A stretch of 51,651 bases of DNA, taken from Deltaproteobacteria bacterium Ga0077539. GTDB taxonomy: Bacteria > Myxococcota_A > Polyangia > Polyangiales > Ga0077539. This document shows, in pieces, positions 41,927-50,611 of this stretch (its first letter is position 1; every line of letters begins with the position of its first letter). Under the pieces are notes generated by a model that worked only from the letters and a program-made list of their open reading frames with translations, made no database searches and had not been told where the DNA came from. Location of the stretch: contig LNEO01000171.1 of NCBI GenBank assembly GCA_001465015.1, forward strand, positions 1-51,651, in the 5' to 3' direction. Position numbers and translations under genes: made by a program.

Positions 41927-42988
41927 AGGGGCCGGTCGAAGCAACGCCATCGTCGTTCGCACCATCGTCGGCAACGACTCGGCCGACACGACGCGAAATC
42001 CAAGGCGCTCGTAGAAGGACATCGCGTCGCGCGTCGCGAGCTCGACGCGCCGGGCCCTGCGCAGCGAGGGGTGAGCGAGCAGCGCCTTCATGAGCGCTGC
42101 GCCGACGCCGCGAGCTCGATGGTCCGCTCGCACCGCGACGTCGCCGATGTACGCGTACTTTTCGCCGTCGCTCACGGCGCGAGCGGTCCCGACGACAGCG
42201 CCAGACACGTCGCGGGCGAGCATCCAAGCGCTCGAGCGGTGGTGTGCAGTTCGAATGGAGGCGTCGTCGAAGCGGTCTTTGTTCCAGTACTCGTCGCGCA
42301 AGAGCGCGAGGGTCTCGTCGAGCTCGCTGGGGTCGGCGTAGGGATGCAGGGTGATCCCTTCGGGTCCGCGCAGAACCGCGGGACGATCGACGGCAGGGTT
42401 GGCGCGAAGCACCAGCTCGATCGCGCGCGCGTCGCCGCGCTGCCCCCGCTCCCATAGCCTGGCGACGACAGTCTCGATGTACGCAGAGGTTCGGTTCTGG
42501 CCGAGCTTCCACTTGCCGTCGAGCGCGTCGAGCGCGAGGGCCCAGACCGCGACGCCCGCGACAGGCTTTCGATAGCGATCGTCGCCGTGGGTGATCGGCG
42601 CGTGGCCGCCCTCGGGCTGAAACTTCTCCATCAGCGCCTGGAGCGCCCGCGCTTTTCGCTCGGGTTCGTGCAGCACTCGCAGCGTCCCGTGCGCCTGAAC
42701 GCTCACGAACAACGACGTCGCAGGGCACGCCATCGTCGCGTCGGTCCAGTAGCTCGGGATGTCTGCGAGGAGCTCTTCGTACGCGACGACCGCCTCGCGG
42801 CCGACGAGGGTGGTCTTCTCGCCGACCGGAGATCCGTGAAAGCACAGCGCGTCATCGACGATCACCCCGTGCACAGCGCGCAAGACCGGCGCGCCCTCGG
42901 GCGTGGTGCTGGCGAGGTGGACGTACGGCGCGCTGGCGAGCAGTCGCAGCGCATCCTCTCGTGACGAACGAAGCATCTCTCTACGCAT
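41873..42988 (-). CDS. FMN-binding PNPOx-like domain fused to GNAT
   Basis: A 371-residue two-domain protein. Residues about 1-200 resemble the pyridoxamine-phosphate-oxidase-like flavin-binding family (YVHLASTTPEGAPVLRAVHG, CFHGSPVGEKTTLV, HGTLRVL). Residues about 210-350 are a GNAT domain (YIGDVAVRADHRARGVGAALM, then MSFYERLGFRVV). The gene is divergent from a MocR regulator, so it is the likely target, perhaps in vitamin B6 or amine metabolism. Confidence 0.85.
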   Translation of the reverse strand: MRREMLRSSREDALRLLASAPYVHLASTTPEGAPVLRAVHGVIVDDALCFHGSPVGEKTTLVGREAVVAYEELLADIPSYWTDATMACPATSLFVSVQAHGTLRVLHEPERKARALQALMEKFQPEGGHAPITHGDDRYRKPVAGVAVWALALDALDGKWKLGQNRTSAYIETVVARLWERGQRGDARAIELVLRANPAVDRPAVLRGPEGITLHPYADPSELDETLALLRDEYWNKDRFDDASIRTAHHRSSAWMLARDVSGAVVGTARAVSDGEKYAYIGDVAVRADHRARGVGAALMKALLAHPSLRRARRVELATRDAMSFYERLGFRVVSAESLPTMVRTTMALLRPAPSERRGGEQVDHGTACLT

Positions 42989-43077
42989 GGTTCTCTGTTC
43001 GACCTCCGTCGAGAGAGACCATGCGCCAGGGATGGTCCATCGTCTCGTACCAGTTTCGAGATTTCCCGTAGACCAGT
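42989..43077. promoter_or_regulatory. Divergent control region with MocR-type sites
   Basis: The 89-bp space holds the direct repeat ACCAGT (43049-43054 and 43072-43077, 23 bp apart) and the inverted repeat GACCAT-N9-ATGGTC (43017-43022 and 43032-43037). MocR proteins typically bind direct repeats with about two-turn spacing. Confidence 0.55.
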
Positions 43078-44571
43078 ATGGTTGGCCGTACGATGGCCCG
43101 CTGGACGCTTCATGTCCCGATCGAGGACGATCATCCGCAGCCGCTCACCACCCGCATCGCCCACGCGATCGTGCAAGAGATCCGTCGCGGCAGGCTTCGA
43201 CCCGGAGACGCCTTGCCTGGCTCGCGCACGCTGGCGTCGTCGCTGGGCGTCCATCGAAACACCGTGTTGGCTGCGTTCGACGCCCTTCGCGCCGAGGGCT
43301 GGATCGAAGCGGAGTCCGCCCGCGAGACGCGGGTGGCTGCGGCGTTGCCCGAAGCGCGCGCAAAGAGATTCAGCGCGCGGGCCGAGCCGCGAGCGGCGCT
43401 CCCCGAGCAGCCCGGGTTCTCGCTGACACCGTCTCCGCCGCCGCGAGAGCGCGAGGAGGAGCCAGGCGCGATCGCGCTGTTCGGAGGGCAGCCGGACCTC
43501 GGCTTGTTTCCCGTCGACGCCTACGCGAGGGCCTTTCGACGCGCGCTGAAGATGCGGCAGAAGACGCTGCTCGATTACGGATCGCCCGTCGGGCACCCAG
43601 CCCTTCGCCGCGCGGTCGCGCAGATGTTGTCGTCCTTGCGCGCGGTCGCGGCGCGAGAAGAGAACGTGCTCGTAACGCGAGGCAGCCAACAGGCGCTCGA
43701 CCTGCTCGCGCGAGCGCTGATCGCGCCGGGGCAAGTCGTCGCGGTCGAGTCGATGGGCTACGGCCCGGCGTGGCAGGCGTTTCGAAGCGCGGGCGCCGCG
43801 GTCGAGCCGATCACCGTCGACGCACACGGAATCAACGTCGACGAGCTCGACGCGCTCTGCCAGCGAACGGAGGTGCGCGCGGTGTACGTAACTCCGCACC
43901 ACCAGTATCCGACGACGGTGACGCTCTCGGCCGCGCGGAGGATGGCGCTGCTCGCCCTCGCGAAGCGACGGTCGATCGCGATCATCGAGGACGACTACGA
44001 CCACGAGTTTCACTACGAGGGCCGGCCGGTGTTGCCGCTCGCCAGCGGGGATCCGGACGGGCACGTCGTGTACATCGCGACGCTCTCGAAGATGTTGGCG
44101 CCAGGGCTACGCGTCGGGTTCGTCGTCGCGCCCGCGGCGCTCATCGACGCGCTCGCCCGATGGAGGGTGTACGTCGATCGGCAAGGTGATCGCGTGATGG
44201 AGGCTGCGCTCGCCGAGATGATCGAAGAGGGCGAGCTCGCGCGACACGCGCGACGAGCGCGGCTCGCGTACCTCGAGCGGCGCGATGCTCTGGCAGAGGC
44301 GCTCCGAAAAGAGCTCGGAGAGGAGCTCGCGTTCGAGGTTCCGCGCGGGGGACTGGCGTTGTGGGCGAGGCTGGTGGGTCGACGCGGGGCCGATGGATTC
44401 TGCGAGCGCGCGCGGTCGCAGGGAGTGCTCGTGCAGAGGACGCGGACGATGGCATTCGACGGCGGCGACCGACCGTGGGTGCGCCTCGGCTTCGCGGGCA
44501 ACGATCCGACGCTGCTGCGCGAGGCTGCGCGAAGACTGCGGCGGGCCGTTCGCGCGACGTCCACTCGATAG
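43078..44571 (+). CDS. MocR/PdxR-type PLP-dependent regulator
   Basis: A 497-residue GntR/MocR regulator. The N-terminal winged helix reads LRPGDALPGSRTLASSLGVH and RNTVLAAFDALRAEGW. An aminotransferase-like domain follows, with TRGSQQALDLLARAL, IIEDDYDHEFHYEG and the PLP-Lys motif TLSKMLAPGLRVGF. It probably senses PLP and controls the divergent FMN/GNAT gene. The ATG at 43093 is an alternative start. Confidence 0.92.
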   Translation: MVGRTMARWTLHVPIEDDHPQPLTTRIAHAIVQEIRRGRLRPGDALPGSRTLASSLGVHRNTVLAAFDALRAEGWIEAESARETRVAAALPEARAKRFSARAEPRAALPEQPGFSLTPSPPPREREEEPGAIALFGGQPDLGLFPVDAYARAFRRALKMRQKTLLDYGSPVGHPALRRAVAQMLSSLRAVAAREENVLVTRGSQQALDLLARALIAPGQVVAVESMGYGPAWQAFRSAGAAVEPITVDAHGINVDELDALCQRTEVRAVYVTPHHQYPTTVTLSAARRMALLALAKRRSIAIIEDDYDHEFHYEGRPVLPLASGDPDGHVVYIATLSKMLAPGLRVGFVVAPAALIDALARWRVYVDRQGDRVMEAALAEMIEEGELARHARRARLAYLERRDALAEALRKELGEELAFEVPRGGLALWARLVGRRGADGFCERARSQGVLVQRTRTMAFDGGDRPWVRLGFAGNDPTLLREAARRLRRAVRATSTR

Positions 44572-44647
44572 GGACGCTGAGGGGGACGAACGGGATGCGA
44601 CCGCGGTCGGCGGCCTCGGCGCGATTCAGGGTCGCGTCGAGCCTTCG

Positions 44648-44824
44648 GTGGCGATCGCTGGCGGTACGATCGGCGGGCTCGGAATCTTGCTCGGGACCAT
44701 CGCGTTGTTCATGAACCCCACAACCAATCACGAAGAAGAGGCTGCGTTCGCCGTCTACGACGGTGACCTTCGTCAGCGCTTCGGCGTTCGCGTCGGTGGC
44801 GCGCGCGAAAGGCATACACCGTGA
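44648..44824 (+). CDS. Possible small membrane protein or remnant
   Basis: A 58-residue frame from GTG 44648 with one hydrophobic segment (GGTIGGLGILLGTIALFM) and a polar tail (YDGDLRQRFGV). Its stop overlaps the next start (GTGA), which supports translation. In-frame codons continue upstream without a start, so it could be the end of a degraded gene. Confidence 0.35.
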   Translation: MAIAGGTIGGLGILLGTIALFMNPTTNHEEEAAFAVYDGDLRQRFGVRVGGARERHTP

Positions 44825-45336
44825 ACACCAGAGCCACCGCTACGAGCATCGCGGATCTCTTCGGGGCCAACGAACCGAAGTTGCTCGGGTGGCTCGCGCA
44901 AGGGCCGGTGCTCGCGCTCGCCCGTTTCCTTCGCGCTGCCGGCGCCCGTGATTGGGCGGTCGCGAGCTCGGAGGACGAGCTCTGCGCGTTCGTTCTTCGC
45001 GCGCCGGTCGGAGCCGAGGTGCTCGTGATTCACCCGCGGGTGCTCGCGCGGTTCGTCCCGGTCCGCGAGTATCCTGCGCAGCGCGCCGCGATCGTCGAAG
45101 CAGCGGGAGCAGAGGAGGTACTCGCCGTCGCCATCGGCCACCAACCGCGCTTCCAATGGGAACCGCCGTGGCTGTCGTTTGCCGTCGACGAGCATGCTGC
45201 CTCGATGGACGATGCGATCGCCTCGCTCGCTGCGCAGAGTCGAGACCTGTTGATCGGCGCAATGCCCAACTACCTCAGCGATGACGACGAGCTGCTCGTG
45301 GCCGCAGTCGTGGGCAACGTCAGCGGGCCGCGCTAG
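44821..45336 (+). CDS. Hypothetical protein
   Basis: A 171-residue acidic cytoplasmic protein without a recognised family. It has a regular helix/strand pattern (AFVLRAPVGAEVLVIHPRVL, EEVLAVAIGHQPRFQWEPPW). GTG 44821 overlaps the upstream stop. Confidence 0.6.
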   Translation: MNTRATATSIADLFGANEPKLLGWLAQGPVLALARFLRAAGARDWAVASSEDELCAFVLRAPVGAEVLVIHPRVLARFVPVREYPAQRAAIVEAAGAEEVLAVAIGHQPRFQWEPPWLSFAVDEHAASMDDAIASLAAQSRDLLIGAMPNYLSDDDELLVAAVVGNVSGPR

Positions 45337-45617
45337 CGCCGCACTCCCGATCCCCGCGCCCAGGCGATCCCGATCTCGATTCCTTCGACATCCCGCTTCT
45401 TCTGCGGGCACGATTTCGTTCGCGATTCCTTCGCGCGCTCGGCCGCAGCGTGGAACTCGGGATCCACGGTGACAGCGCGCGTGATGTCCGCGCGTCCGTC
45501 TTCGAGCAACGGCGCCGCCCATGATCGGCAACGCAGTATCGCCCGAGAAAACAGCGACAGACGCATCGTGCGGCGCGGTGGACCGAGCTCGACGCGAAAT
45601 CCACGGCCCGGTCCCAA
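45333..45617 (-). CDS. Possible small protein in 45.3-45.65 kb gap
   Basis: A 94-residue frame with a basic C-terminal half (AERAKESRTKSCPQKKRD). The composition is plausible for coding, but there is no clear start or family. The 315-bp stretch from 45337 to 45651 holds nothing else I can support. Confidence 0.25.
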   Translation of the reverse strand: MGPGRGFRVELGPPRRTMRLSLFSRAILRCRSWAAPLLEDGRADITRAVTVDPEFHAAAERAKESRTKSCPQKKRDVEGIEIGIAWARGSGVRR

Positions 45618-45651
45618 GCTCGAGAACGCGCCAGTGCCACAATCGCCCCGT

Positions 45652-45877
45652 ATGGCATACCGCGACGATCGAGAGGCGCTCGAGGGACACCAGGCCGAGC
45701 GCGAAGCTGCGCGAGCTGCGCGCGAAGCTCGCGGAGAGCAAGAGCGTCGAGGCCGCGATGCTCGCGACGGTGCGGGAGCTCGAAGAGACCTACGCGAAGC
45801 TCAACAAGACGAAGGCCAAGGCCAACGGCGCGGCGGGGACGCAGCGGCGAGAGCTTCCGTTGCTCGAGCGGGTGTAA
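45652..45877 (+). pseudogene. Frameshifted coiled-coil protein
   Basis: ATG 45652 begins MAYRDDREALE, a common start of myxobacterial coiled-coil proteins. The coding pattern then moves to another frame (AKLRELRAKLAESKSVEAA), ending LPLLERV at 45877. Joining them needs one extra base to be skipped near 45685-45700. It is either a real inactivating insertion or a sequence error. Confidence 0.5.
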
Positions 45878-45910
45878 TTCGCGTCGCCGGGCGCGGTTCC
45901 GTGGGAGTCG

Positions 45911-46417
45911 ATGACCGGAGACGAGCGGCAGCGGCTCTGCGCGTCGTGCGACAAGACGGTCTACGACGTGAGCGCGATGACCCGCGCCGAGGCCGAGTCG
46001 CTCTTGCGCACGAAGGGGACCGACGCGTGCCTGAGGATCTTTCGGCGCTTCGACGGAACGGTGCTCACCGCGGACTGCCCTGTCGGCGTCGCGAAGAAGA
46101 AGCGCGCCCGTCGGCGCGGGGCGATCGCGGGCGTGCTCGCGGCGACGGCCGCGGCCGCGGCGGGGTACGCCTTCGCGAATCGATCTCGTGAGCAGCGCTG
46201 TGACAGCACGCGCGCGCACGGCACGCAGACAGAGCCCAGCACCAACACCACCAGCACGAGCGGTCCCCAGAACGGCGTGCAGCTCCCGCCCGGCGCGATG
46301 ATGATTGCTCCCCATGAGCGAGAACCGACGTCGGTGACAGGCGGACCCGCGCCCGTTGTCGAGCACGAGCCGACGACGGCGCGTCGGCCACACCCACGCT
46401 CACGGCGCACGCGTTGA
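45911..46417 (+). CDS. Cys-motif protein with transmembrane segment
   Basis: A 168-residue protein. The N-terminus MTGDERQRLCASCDKTVYDV and CLRIFRRFDGTVLTADCPV form a conserved Cys domain seen in myxobacterial membrane proteins. A hydrophobic helix (IAGVLAATAAAAAGYAF) and a disordered tail follow. The in-frame codons before ATG 45911 (VPWES) look like conserved family sequence, so the N-terminus may have been shortened by the stop at 45875. Confidence 0.65.
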   Translation: MTGDERQRLCASCDKTVYDVSAMTRAEAESLLRTKGTDACLRIFRRFDGTVLTADCPVGVAKKKRARRRGAIAGVLAATAAAAAGYAFANRSREQRCDSTRAHGTQTEPSTNTTSTSGPQNGVQLPPGAMMIAPHEREPTSVTGGPAPVVEHEPTTARRPHPRSRRTR

Positions 46418-47050
46418 GCGCTCCGCGGGCCGACGTTCGACGTGGAGAGCGCCTCGGGTGGTTCGCGTGCTTCGTCGCGCTCACTGCGAGCGCCGCCGCC
46501 GCCGCCCGACTGCGCGCCGTCACCGACGAGCACGCAGGCGCCGGGGCGATGCGTCGCGATTCCTTCGGTGTCGTGGTTGGTGTCGCGCACGTCGACGCAG
46601 TCGTTTCCGCCGGACCCGAGTTTCCCGTACTCACGGCGCAGCGAAGTGTCGATGAGCACGCATCGCGCGGTGGACCTGGACGGAGACGGGGCGTTGGACG
46701 CGTTTGTTCCCGAGCCGTCCGCGAGCGACGGCGACAACGAGTATCCCTTCGCGCTGTATCTCTCTCGCGGCGCTTGCGGCCACCGCGTCGGCGTCATCCG
46801 CGGAACGCTCTCTCGCGCGCTGCTCGCGAGCGCCCCGCGCTCTCACGGACTGCCAGACCTCACGACCACGATCGAGCGGTCGGAGCAGGACGACCCGCGG
46901 GTCCCTGCGCAACGAAGGACCACGCAGATCACCTATCGCTTCGACGGCGTCGCGTACCGCGAGCGAGCCCGAGAGAGCCGTGTGGCGGTGTGCCACCACT
47001 GCTCGCGCATCGTCTGCCGCAACACACGAATTCAACGGACCTCACCGTGA
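46414..47050 (+). pseudogene. Secreted VCBS-like protein with frame break
   Basis: From TTG 46414 (overlapping the previous stop) one frame gives a signal-like segment (WFACFVALTASAAAAARL) and continues to about 46660. Coding then moves by one base into the frame reading VDLDGDGALDAFVPEPSAS, GACGHRVGVIRGTLS and ITYRFDGVAYRE, ending at 47050. If no frameshift exists, a 132-residue gene from ATG 46652 is the alternative. Confidence 0.5.
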
Positions 47051-47316
47051 GCGCATGGTGTGCGGCGAGCGTGCGGCCCTCTCCTGCGCTGCAACGGGCG
47101 CCACTCCGCGAGACGCGGCGCGGACACGCTGCCGACCGTTGCGATGGCAGGTGACGCGGCGTGGCGTTGAGCAAGCTCGCCCCTGCGACCACGGAGGGAA
47201 GCGACGGAGCGTGGCGATGGACATCGGACGAACACGTCCACGCTGGTGTTCACGAGCTTGGTGAGCACGGGGTGCATGGCTCAGCGCTGCGCGTCGTTGT
47301 ACGATCGAACATCTTG

Positions 47317-49095
47317 ATGAAGTTGCCGCGCTTACTGCAATGGGTTGTGCTCGGGGCTGCGCTCGCTGGCTGTCCTGCGAGCCCGTCTCCGGACGCCAGC
47401 GACGATTCGGGGCCAGTCGCAGACACGCTCTCCGACGAGGGCGCGGACGACGGAAATGACCTCGACGTGGAAGCGTTCGATGTGGACATCGACGACGCGC
47501 AGAGTCCCACGTGTTGGCCCGACGCCAACACCGACGTTCCGTGGCTCGACGACGCGTCGATCGACGATGTCGACGATGCAAGCGTCGGGGACCTCGACGC
47601 CGGAGACGCCGAGTCGATCGATGGTGTCTCCGGCGACGCGGCCAACCTCAGCTGCGAGCAGGCGTTGCCGTTGCGCGCAAACGTCGAGAATTTCGTTGAA
47701 AGCACCGCCCGGCTGTCTGGCGCCTGTGACGCCGGCCCCAGTCCCGGCTTCGCGTACTACTCGTTCAGCATTCCGCCGCGGTCGTTCGTGGACTTCCAGT
47801 TGCGATCGACTCCGTCTGTCCCCTTCTCTTCGGTGCTCGCGTACGACTCGTGCTCCGCGCGAAGCTGTCGCTTTCTAAACCAGACGACCGCGTCGATTCG
47901 GACCGTCGAGAACAACGACCTGACTCCTCGGAACATCTATCTCGCGCTCGATCGCACGACTGTCTCGATCACGCCTCGCGTACGTTTCACGGCGTTCAAC
48001 AGTCGATGCGAGACGCCCGCGGCGTTGTTGGCGTGCAACGTCCCCACGCCGGGGGACCTCGCGATCGGGGGTGCATCCGCGGGCTGTGCTCGTCGTGCGT
48101 TGTACTACTCCATTCTGGTGCCGCCCGAGTCGAAGGGGCGCGTCGTCATCGATTCACGCGGAGATCGAGTCGGCGCACGCCTGCTCACGGGGTGTCCCGC
48201 TGCGATGTGCGGGCCCGATCCAGTGATCAACCCGATGCTCTGGGTGCCCAACGACAGCGCAGAGCCGCGGAGGTTTGTTGTGGAGATCGGTGGTGGAGCA
48301 GGCTTCACCATCACGCACGCAAGCAACGAGCACATCGCGACGAGCTGCGCCGAGCCGCGCGCCATCGCGCTGGGCTCGACCGTGTCTGCGGAGAGCTCCA
48401 GCGCGATCGCTCTGGCGCCTTGCGCTCGATCGGACGGACGCCAGCTGTTCTACTCGGTGGCTGTTCCGCCGAACACCCGGGCGAACGTCGTGCTCACCCG
48501 GGTCGGAGCGAACAACGTTCGCGCGCGCGTCCTGGATTCTTGTGACGCATCGAGCTGCGAGCTTGCCGCTGCCACGAGCAGCGCTGCATCCGTGTCGATC
48601 GCAGTCGACAACCGCGTGAACCGTCCCGTGAACCGTGTCATCGCCGTGAGCGCCGTCTCGACGCCCGCAAGCTTCAGGCTCGCGTACGTCGGCACGACGC
48701 CGCTGCCGCTCAACCGCGTCTGCGCCGCGCCCGAATTTTTCACCAGCGGAATGCGCCGCACCGTCGACACCACGATCGACGGCGCCCCTCCGATCGGCTG
48801 CGACGACACCGAGGGGCTTGTTCTCTACTACCGTGTGATCGTCTCCGGCCGTTCGCGCCTCACGGTCTCGCTCTCGCGTGCGGGCGCGCTCGACATGCGA
48901 CTCCGCTACCTCGCGGATTGTGTCAGCACGACCTGCATCAACTCCGTCGTAACTCGAGGAACGACCCCGGCCTCGATCGAGCTGGAGAACACCAACCCGG
49001 TCATGGCGGGGTTCCTGTTGGCTGTGGGCGCAGCGGGCGGTGGTGGCAGCACAGGAGTCGGCACTCTCTCCGCTGGCGCAGAGACCCCTCTCTGA
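47317..49095 (+). CDS. Large lipoprotein with repeated PPC-like domains
   Basis: A 592-residue lipoprotein. The signal peptide ends GAALAGC (Cys19), followed by an Asp-rich linker of about 85 residues. Four similar beta-sandwich units follow, each with a strand like ALYYSILVPPESKGRVVID and a Cys pair (LDSCDASSC, LADCVSTTC), resembling bacterial pre-peptidase C-terminal domains. The product is probably a surface protein. The gap 47051-47316 shows no supportable gene. Confidence 0.75.
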   Translation: MKLPRLLQWVVLGAALAGCPASPSPDASDDSGPVADTLSDEGADDGNDLDVEAFDVDIDDAQSPTCWPDANTDVPWLDDASIDDVDDASVGDLDAGDAESIDGVSGDAANLSCEQALPLRANVENFVESTARLSGACDAGPSPGFAYYSFSIPPRSFVDFQLRSTPSVPFSSVLAYDSCSARSCRFLNQTTASIRTVENNDLTPRNIYLALDRTTVSITPRVRFTAFNSRCETPAALLACNVPTPGDLAIGGASAGCARRALYYSILVPPESKGRVVIDSRGDRVGARLLTGCPAAMCGPDPVINPMLWVPNDSAEPRRFVVEIGGGAGFTITHASNEHIATSCAEPRAIALGSTVSAESSSAIALAPCARSDGRQLFYSVAVPPNTRANVVLTRVGANNVRARVLDSCDASSCELAAATSSAASVSIAVDNRVNRPVNRVIAVSAVSTPASFRLAYVGTTPLPLNRVCAAPEFFTSGMRRTVDTTIDGAPPIGCDDTEGLVLYYRVIVSGRSRLTVSLSRAGALDMRLRYLADCVSTTCINSVVTRGTTPASIELENTNPVMAGFLLAVGAAGGGGSTGVGTLSAGAETPL

Positions 49096-49266
49096 GGGCA
49101 TAGGCGCACGACGTGGGCAGCAACAGTCAGGAGGCCTGTCTCGACGCTCCCTATTGCGGGATTTTCGTTTGCCGCGAAGAGAAATCCCGCATCGCTGTGC
49201 TGCTGAACCGCTCGTCGCGTCGACGCTTCACCGACGGGCGCTTCGCCGTCTCGGGACTCGATACCG

Positions 49267-49995
49267 TCAACGCGGGACGATCACCCGGTGCGTACGCCCC
49301 GTACGCTCGGTGACGAGCAGATCGTCGCCGGACCACGAGAGGGCCACAGGAACCTCCTCGTACGCGCCGGTCCACCCGAGGATCTGATCGTCCCACGAGC
49401 ACACGAGCACGCTGTGCCACGACTCGAGCTTCGAAGTGACGGCGATGGCCACTCGGTCGGGGGCGAGCGCGAGCGACCGGATCGCGCCTCCATATGCGCT
49501 GTTGGACGCGCCGAGGATCTTCTCGGTGGTCGGCAAGAGGTGCGTGATGACGCCCTCGTCGCAGCGGAAGAGTCGCTGGTTGCAAGACAGGTAGAGGCCG
49601 TCGCGCTGGACGTGGATCTCTTTCACTGCCTCGGGCTTGAAGCCCTTGGGAGGTTTGCTCACCGCCCAGGTGGTGCGCACCGATCCATCGACGTTGCGCT
49701 GCTCGATGCGCTTGTCGAAGAACGCGACGAATCCGTCGGGCAGCGCGGCGATCCCCTTGACCCCGGCGAAGATCATGCGTGCCGCGCGTCCGAGGGCCCG
49801 CACCGCGAGAGAACGATCCGCGACGAAGTGGCTCCGTTCGTTTGCGGCGAATTGCGCCGTCACCAGGAAGTGCTTCTTGCTCGGGCTCGGCGCGAGAAAT
49901 TGTGGGTCGGTGCGCACGTCGTAGTTGCTCACCGGGGGCAGGCGGAACGCCTCCGAGCGTTGCTGCGCCGAGCGCTGCGGGGACGAGCCACCCAT
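49267..49995 (-). CDS. Hypothetical propeller-like protein
   Basis: A 242-residue protein with repeated strands (IAALPDGFVAFFDKRIEQRN, GGAIRSLALAPDRVAIAVTS, VALSWSGDDLLVTERTGRTH) that look like beta-propeller blades. No signal peptide is visible. Function unknown. Confidence 0.65.
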   Translation of the reverse strand: MGGSSPQRSAQQRSEAFRLPPVSNYDVRTDPQFLAPSPSKKHFLVTAQFAANERSHFVADRSLAVRALGRAARMIFAGVKGIAALPDGFVAFFDKRIEQRNVDGSVRTTWAVSKPPKGFKPEAVKEIHVQRDGLYLSCNQRLFRCDEGVITHLLPTTEKILGASNSAYGGAIRSLALAPDRVAIAVTSKLESWHSVLVCSWDDQILGWTGAYEEVPVALSWSGDDLLVTERTGRTHRVIVPR

Positions 49996-50062
49996 AGAGC
50001 GGCGTTGGGCGCCACTCGTATCGAACTCGCGGTTGGTAGTGGCACTCTCCGTTGACGAGCGC

Positions 50063-50536
50063 TTACTCGTCTGGACAGCTCGTGCGCAGTCCCTCGCAGG
50101 CCCTTCGCTCCTCGCTCCAACCCTGACCGGGCCAACAGCACGCGCCGCGGCGCTGTTGGCTCATCATCGCTTCGGACGTGCATACCGGCGGACCGCACGT
50201 CTCGTCGCGGGCGATCATCGACGCCGGACAGCGCGGGGCCCCGACGCAGCGCCCTGCCTCGCGGTCCCACACCTGGTTCGACCAGCAGCAGTTGCCTGCG
50301 GTCGACGCGGTCGTCGCCTGCCCTTCCGCGCATCCGACGGACGAGAGCGCCGCGTCTCCTGCGCTCGCATCGACGCTGACGATGCTGCAGCAGCCGTCGA
50401 CGCCCGGCGTCTCATCGGGCATGCACACGGTCCGGCACTGCGCGTGCGCCTGCGTCGCCGCAAGCAGCACACACACAATCAACAACGCGCACCAACCGAT
50501 GCGCTGACACCGTCTGCTCCACGCTCTGCTGCTCAT
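50063..50536 (-). CDS. Secreted Cys-rich CCW-motif protein
   Basis: A 157-residue secreted protein. The signal peptide (WCALLIVCVLLAATQAHAQ) from ATG 50536 is followed by a CCSI segment and two repeats NCCWSNQVWDREAGRCVG and ACCWPGQGWSEERRACEG. This CCW-P-G-Q-x-W motif recurs in Sandaracinus-type proteins. Probably disulfide-rich and extracellular. Confidence 0.7.
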   Translation of the reverse strand: MSSRAWSRRCQRIGWCALLIVCVLLAATQAHAQCRTVCMPDETPGVDGCCSIVSVDASAGDAALSSVGCAEGQATTASTAGNCCWSNQVWDREAGRCVGAPRCPASMIARDETCGPPVCTSEAMMSQQRRGACCWPGQGWSEERRACEGLRTSCPDE

Positions 50537-50611
50537 GCAGAGGCTGCTCTTGAAGCCATGATCGCCCAGGAGAGCGTCTGGTGACAATCGCCCCTGAATT
50601 TGCAGGCGAAC

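Noticed and set aside
45961..46797. Minus-strand gene opposite the Cys-motif and VCBS-like genes
   Set aside because: A short part looks coding-like (DVRDTNHDTEG), but the plus-strand frames show recognisable family sequence.
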